60,001 nucleotides of DNA from Sulfurovum sp. Its GTDB lineage: Bacteria; Campylobacterota; Campylobacteria; Campylobacterales; Sulfurovaceae. The stretch spans positions 1 to 60,001 of the forward strand of contig QNZV01000139.1 in assembly GCA_003978395.1 (NCBI GenBank), in the 5' to 3' direction. Shown here piece by piece: positions 59,224 to 60,001 of this stretch. Both the position numbers and the translations under genes were made by a program. Position 1 is the first letter of the stretch, and each line of letters begins with the position of its first letter. Under the pieces are notes generated by a model that saw nothing but the letters and a program-made list of their open reading frames with translations, was not told the origin of the DNA and did not search any database.

Positions 59224-59664
59224 ATGAGTATTACAAAAGAGAAAATCATTGAGAATGGAAAAGAGTTGGTCTCTACCGTTGAAGAGAAGATTGAACAAGG
59301 CGTTGAAGTTGTCAAAGAGACGCTAGGCAATGTAGCAAGACATCTTCCTTTGGCAAATTTTGCGAAACACAGTACAGATACCTATGATATTGAGATTGAT
59401 TTACCAGGGGTTGAGAAGAGTGAGATTGAGCTGAAAATCGAAGATGATTATCTGATTGTACAGGCATTAAGACGCACTAAAAAAGAGATTAATGAAGAGG
59501 ACTACTATTTGCTAGAGAGTAGTTATGGATTGATTTCAAGAAGTTTTGTCTTGCCTAAAGATGCAGATAGAGAAAAAATCTCGGCAAATTATGAAGATGG
59601 ACGATTGTACATCACTTTAGAGAAAGAAGAGGCTAAAAAAGCACGAAGCATTAGTATCAAATAA
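59224..59664 (+). CDS. Small heat-shock protein (Hsp20), second copy
   Basis: This 146-residue Hsp20 paralogue has a long charged helical N-terminus (TVEEKIEQGVEVVKETLGNV, about residues 17-36) before the alpha-crystallin domain (about 50-146: TYDIEIDLPGVEKSEIELKIEDD, SSYGLISRSFVLPKDAD, YEDGRLYITLEK). It is clearly diverged from the preceding copy. AAGGAG lies 6 nt before the ATG. The two cytoplasmic paralogues could form mixed oligomers (inference). Confidence 0.9.
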   Translation: MSITKEKIIENGKELVSTVEEKIEQGVEVVKETLGNVARHLPLANFAKHSTDTYDIEIDLPGVEKSEIELKIEDDYLIVQALRRTKKEINEEDYYLLESSYGLISRSFVLPKDADREKISANYEDGRLYITLEKEEAKKARSISIK

Positions 59665-59678
59665 AAGAGGAGTCAAAA

Positions 59679-60001
59679 GTGTTAAAAAAAATATTATTAA
59701 TAGGAGTATTGAGTGGCTTATCACTGGTATCGGTTCATGCTGATACCACTATAAGCAACTATAACGCATTTGAAAAAACAGAGATGTTCAAACATTTTGA
59801 ACGCTTACAAAAAGAGATGGATAGGGTTTTTGAAGATTTCAATAAAGATATGTTCAAAGGATTTAACTCCAACTTAACCCAAGGTCTTAACTTTTCACCC
59901 AGTACAGATTTAGAAGATAAAGGGGATAGTTATGAACTCAAAATGGACATTCCAGGGATGGATGACAACGATATTAAGATTGAGATAAAAGATAATTATT
60001 T
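59679..60001 (+). CDS. Small heat-shock protein with signal peptide, 3'-truncated
   Basis: This is a partial gene, cut by the window end (107 full codons seen). The GTG start at 59679 has AGAGGAG 6 nt upstream. The product begins (V)LKKILLIGVLSGLSLVSVHA, a good Sec signal peptide, then DTTISNYNAFEK. A spacer rich in Phe, Lys and Asn (FKHFERLQKEMDRVFEDFNK) follows, then the start of an alpha-crystallin domain (SYELKMDIPGMDDNDIKIEIKDNYF). The order predicts a periplasmic Hsp20. No periplasmic ATP is needed for this chaperone type, so the location is plausible. Confidence 0.85.
   Translation, partial: MLKKILLIGVLSGLSLVSVHADTTISNYNAFEKTEMFKHFERLQKEMDRVFEDFNKDMFKGFNSNLTQGLNFSPSTDLEDKGDSYELKMDIPGMDDNDIKIEIKDNY

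Noticed and set aside
1..60001. CRISPR array, rRNA genes, prophage or insertion sequences
   Set aside because: No regularly spaced repeats, rRNA sequence, phage structural genes or transposase frames were seen.

Overview
The window is AT-rich, gene-dense chromosomal DNA that looks like a free-living member of the Campylobacterota (Epsilonproteobacteria, Sulfurovum/Sulfurimonas-like). The evidence is the style of the housekeeping proteins, the alaS / maf / bioF-like / pbp1A neighbourhood, the rpsP-KH-rimM-trmD-rplS block, the priA-ispG-dnaB-comEC run, and promoters that mostly show only a TATAAT -10 box. The genus is an inference. I see no rRNA, CRISPR array, prophage or insertion sequence. 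One tRNA gene (tRNA-Met, CAT) is present.

Layout. 1-7 kb: a 5'-truncated outer-membrane beta-barrel gene with an RND/MMPL exporter, a DUF4105 protein, a DUF3015 protein and a PhyH-type dioxygenase. 6.7-10.4 kb: trxA, trxB, dapB, purF. 10.4-14.8 kb (minus): a SH3/NlpC-P60 hydrolase, hisIE, a prohibitin-like SPFH protein and ilvE. 14.9-19.5 kb: an AsmA-like protein, an aldehyde dehydrogenase, a DUF420-like membrane protein, DUF523 and a Bcp-type peroxiredoxin. 19.5-27.5 kb (mostly minus): pbp1A, a bioF-like gene, a type II toxin-antitoxin pair, maf, a CopD-like membrane protein, alaS, and a plus-strand TerB-like gene. 27.6-31.4 kb: the rpsP ribosomal operon behind a structured leader, then a membrane protein and a DnaQ-like exonuclease. 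31.4-37.7 kb (minus): mltB, gamma-carbonic anhydrase, ppk1, uvrB and a small coiled-coil protein. 37.8-47.6 kb: a small protein, three prepilin-like genes, priA, ispG, an intein-containing dnaB, comEC and a rhomboid protease. 47.6-53.8 kb: a secreted Cys-containing peptide, a methyltransferase, truC, smpB, nadC, a DHH phosphoesterase, an M23 peptidase and a NlpC/P60 lipoprotein. 54-60 kb: groEL/groES, tRNA-Met, ffh, a Crp/Fnr regulator and three tandem small heat-shock genes; the last has a signal peptide and is cut by the window end.

Most of this is housekeeping: translation, replication and repair, envelope growth, protein folding. The unusual layer lies in small-scale features. (i) priA and the rhomboid gene lack a credible ATG/GTG/TTG start, and both have a Shine-Dalgarno followed by exactly 6 nt and then ATC. 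(ii) A nested palindromic repeat of the GTTCCCA...TGGGAAC family lies in-frame inside priA, and related pieces lie between trxA and trxB and at the window's left edge. (iii) A second repeat family (GTAGGGTGYGAY) ends at the ribosome-binding sites of hisIE and maf. (iv) DnaB carries a full-length intein with a LAGLIDADG endonuclease at the RESG/SIEQD site. (v) A perfect 10+9+10 inverted repeat, with CIRCE geometry but not CIRCE sequence, precedes groES. (vi) A predicted periplasmic small heat-shock protein sits beside two cytoplasmic ones.
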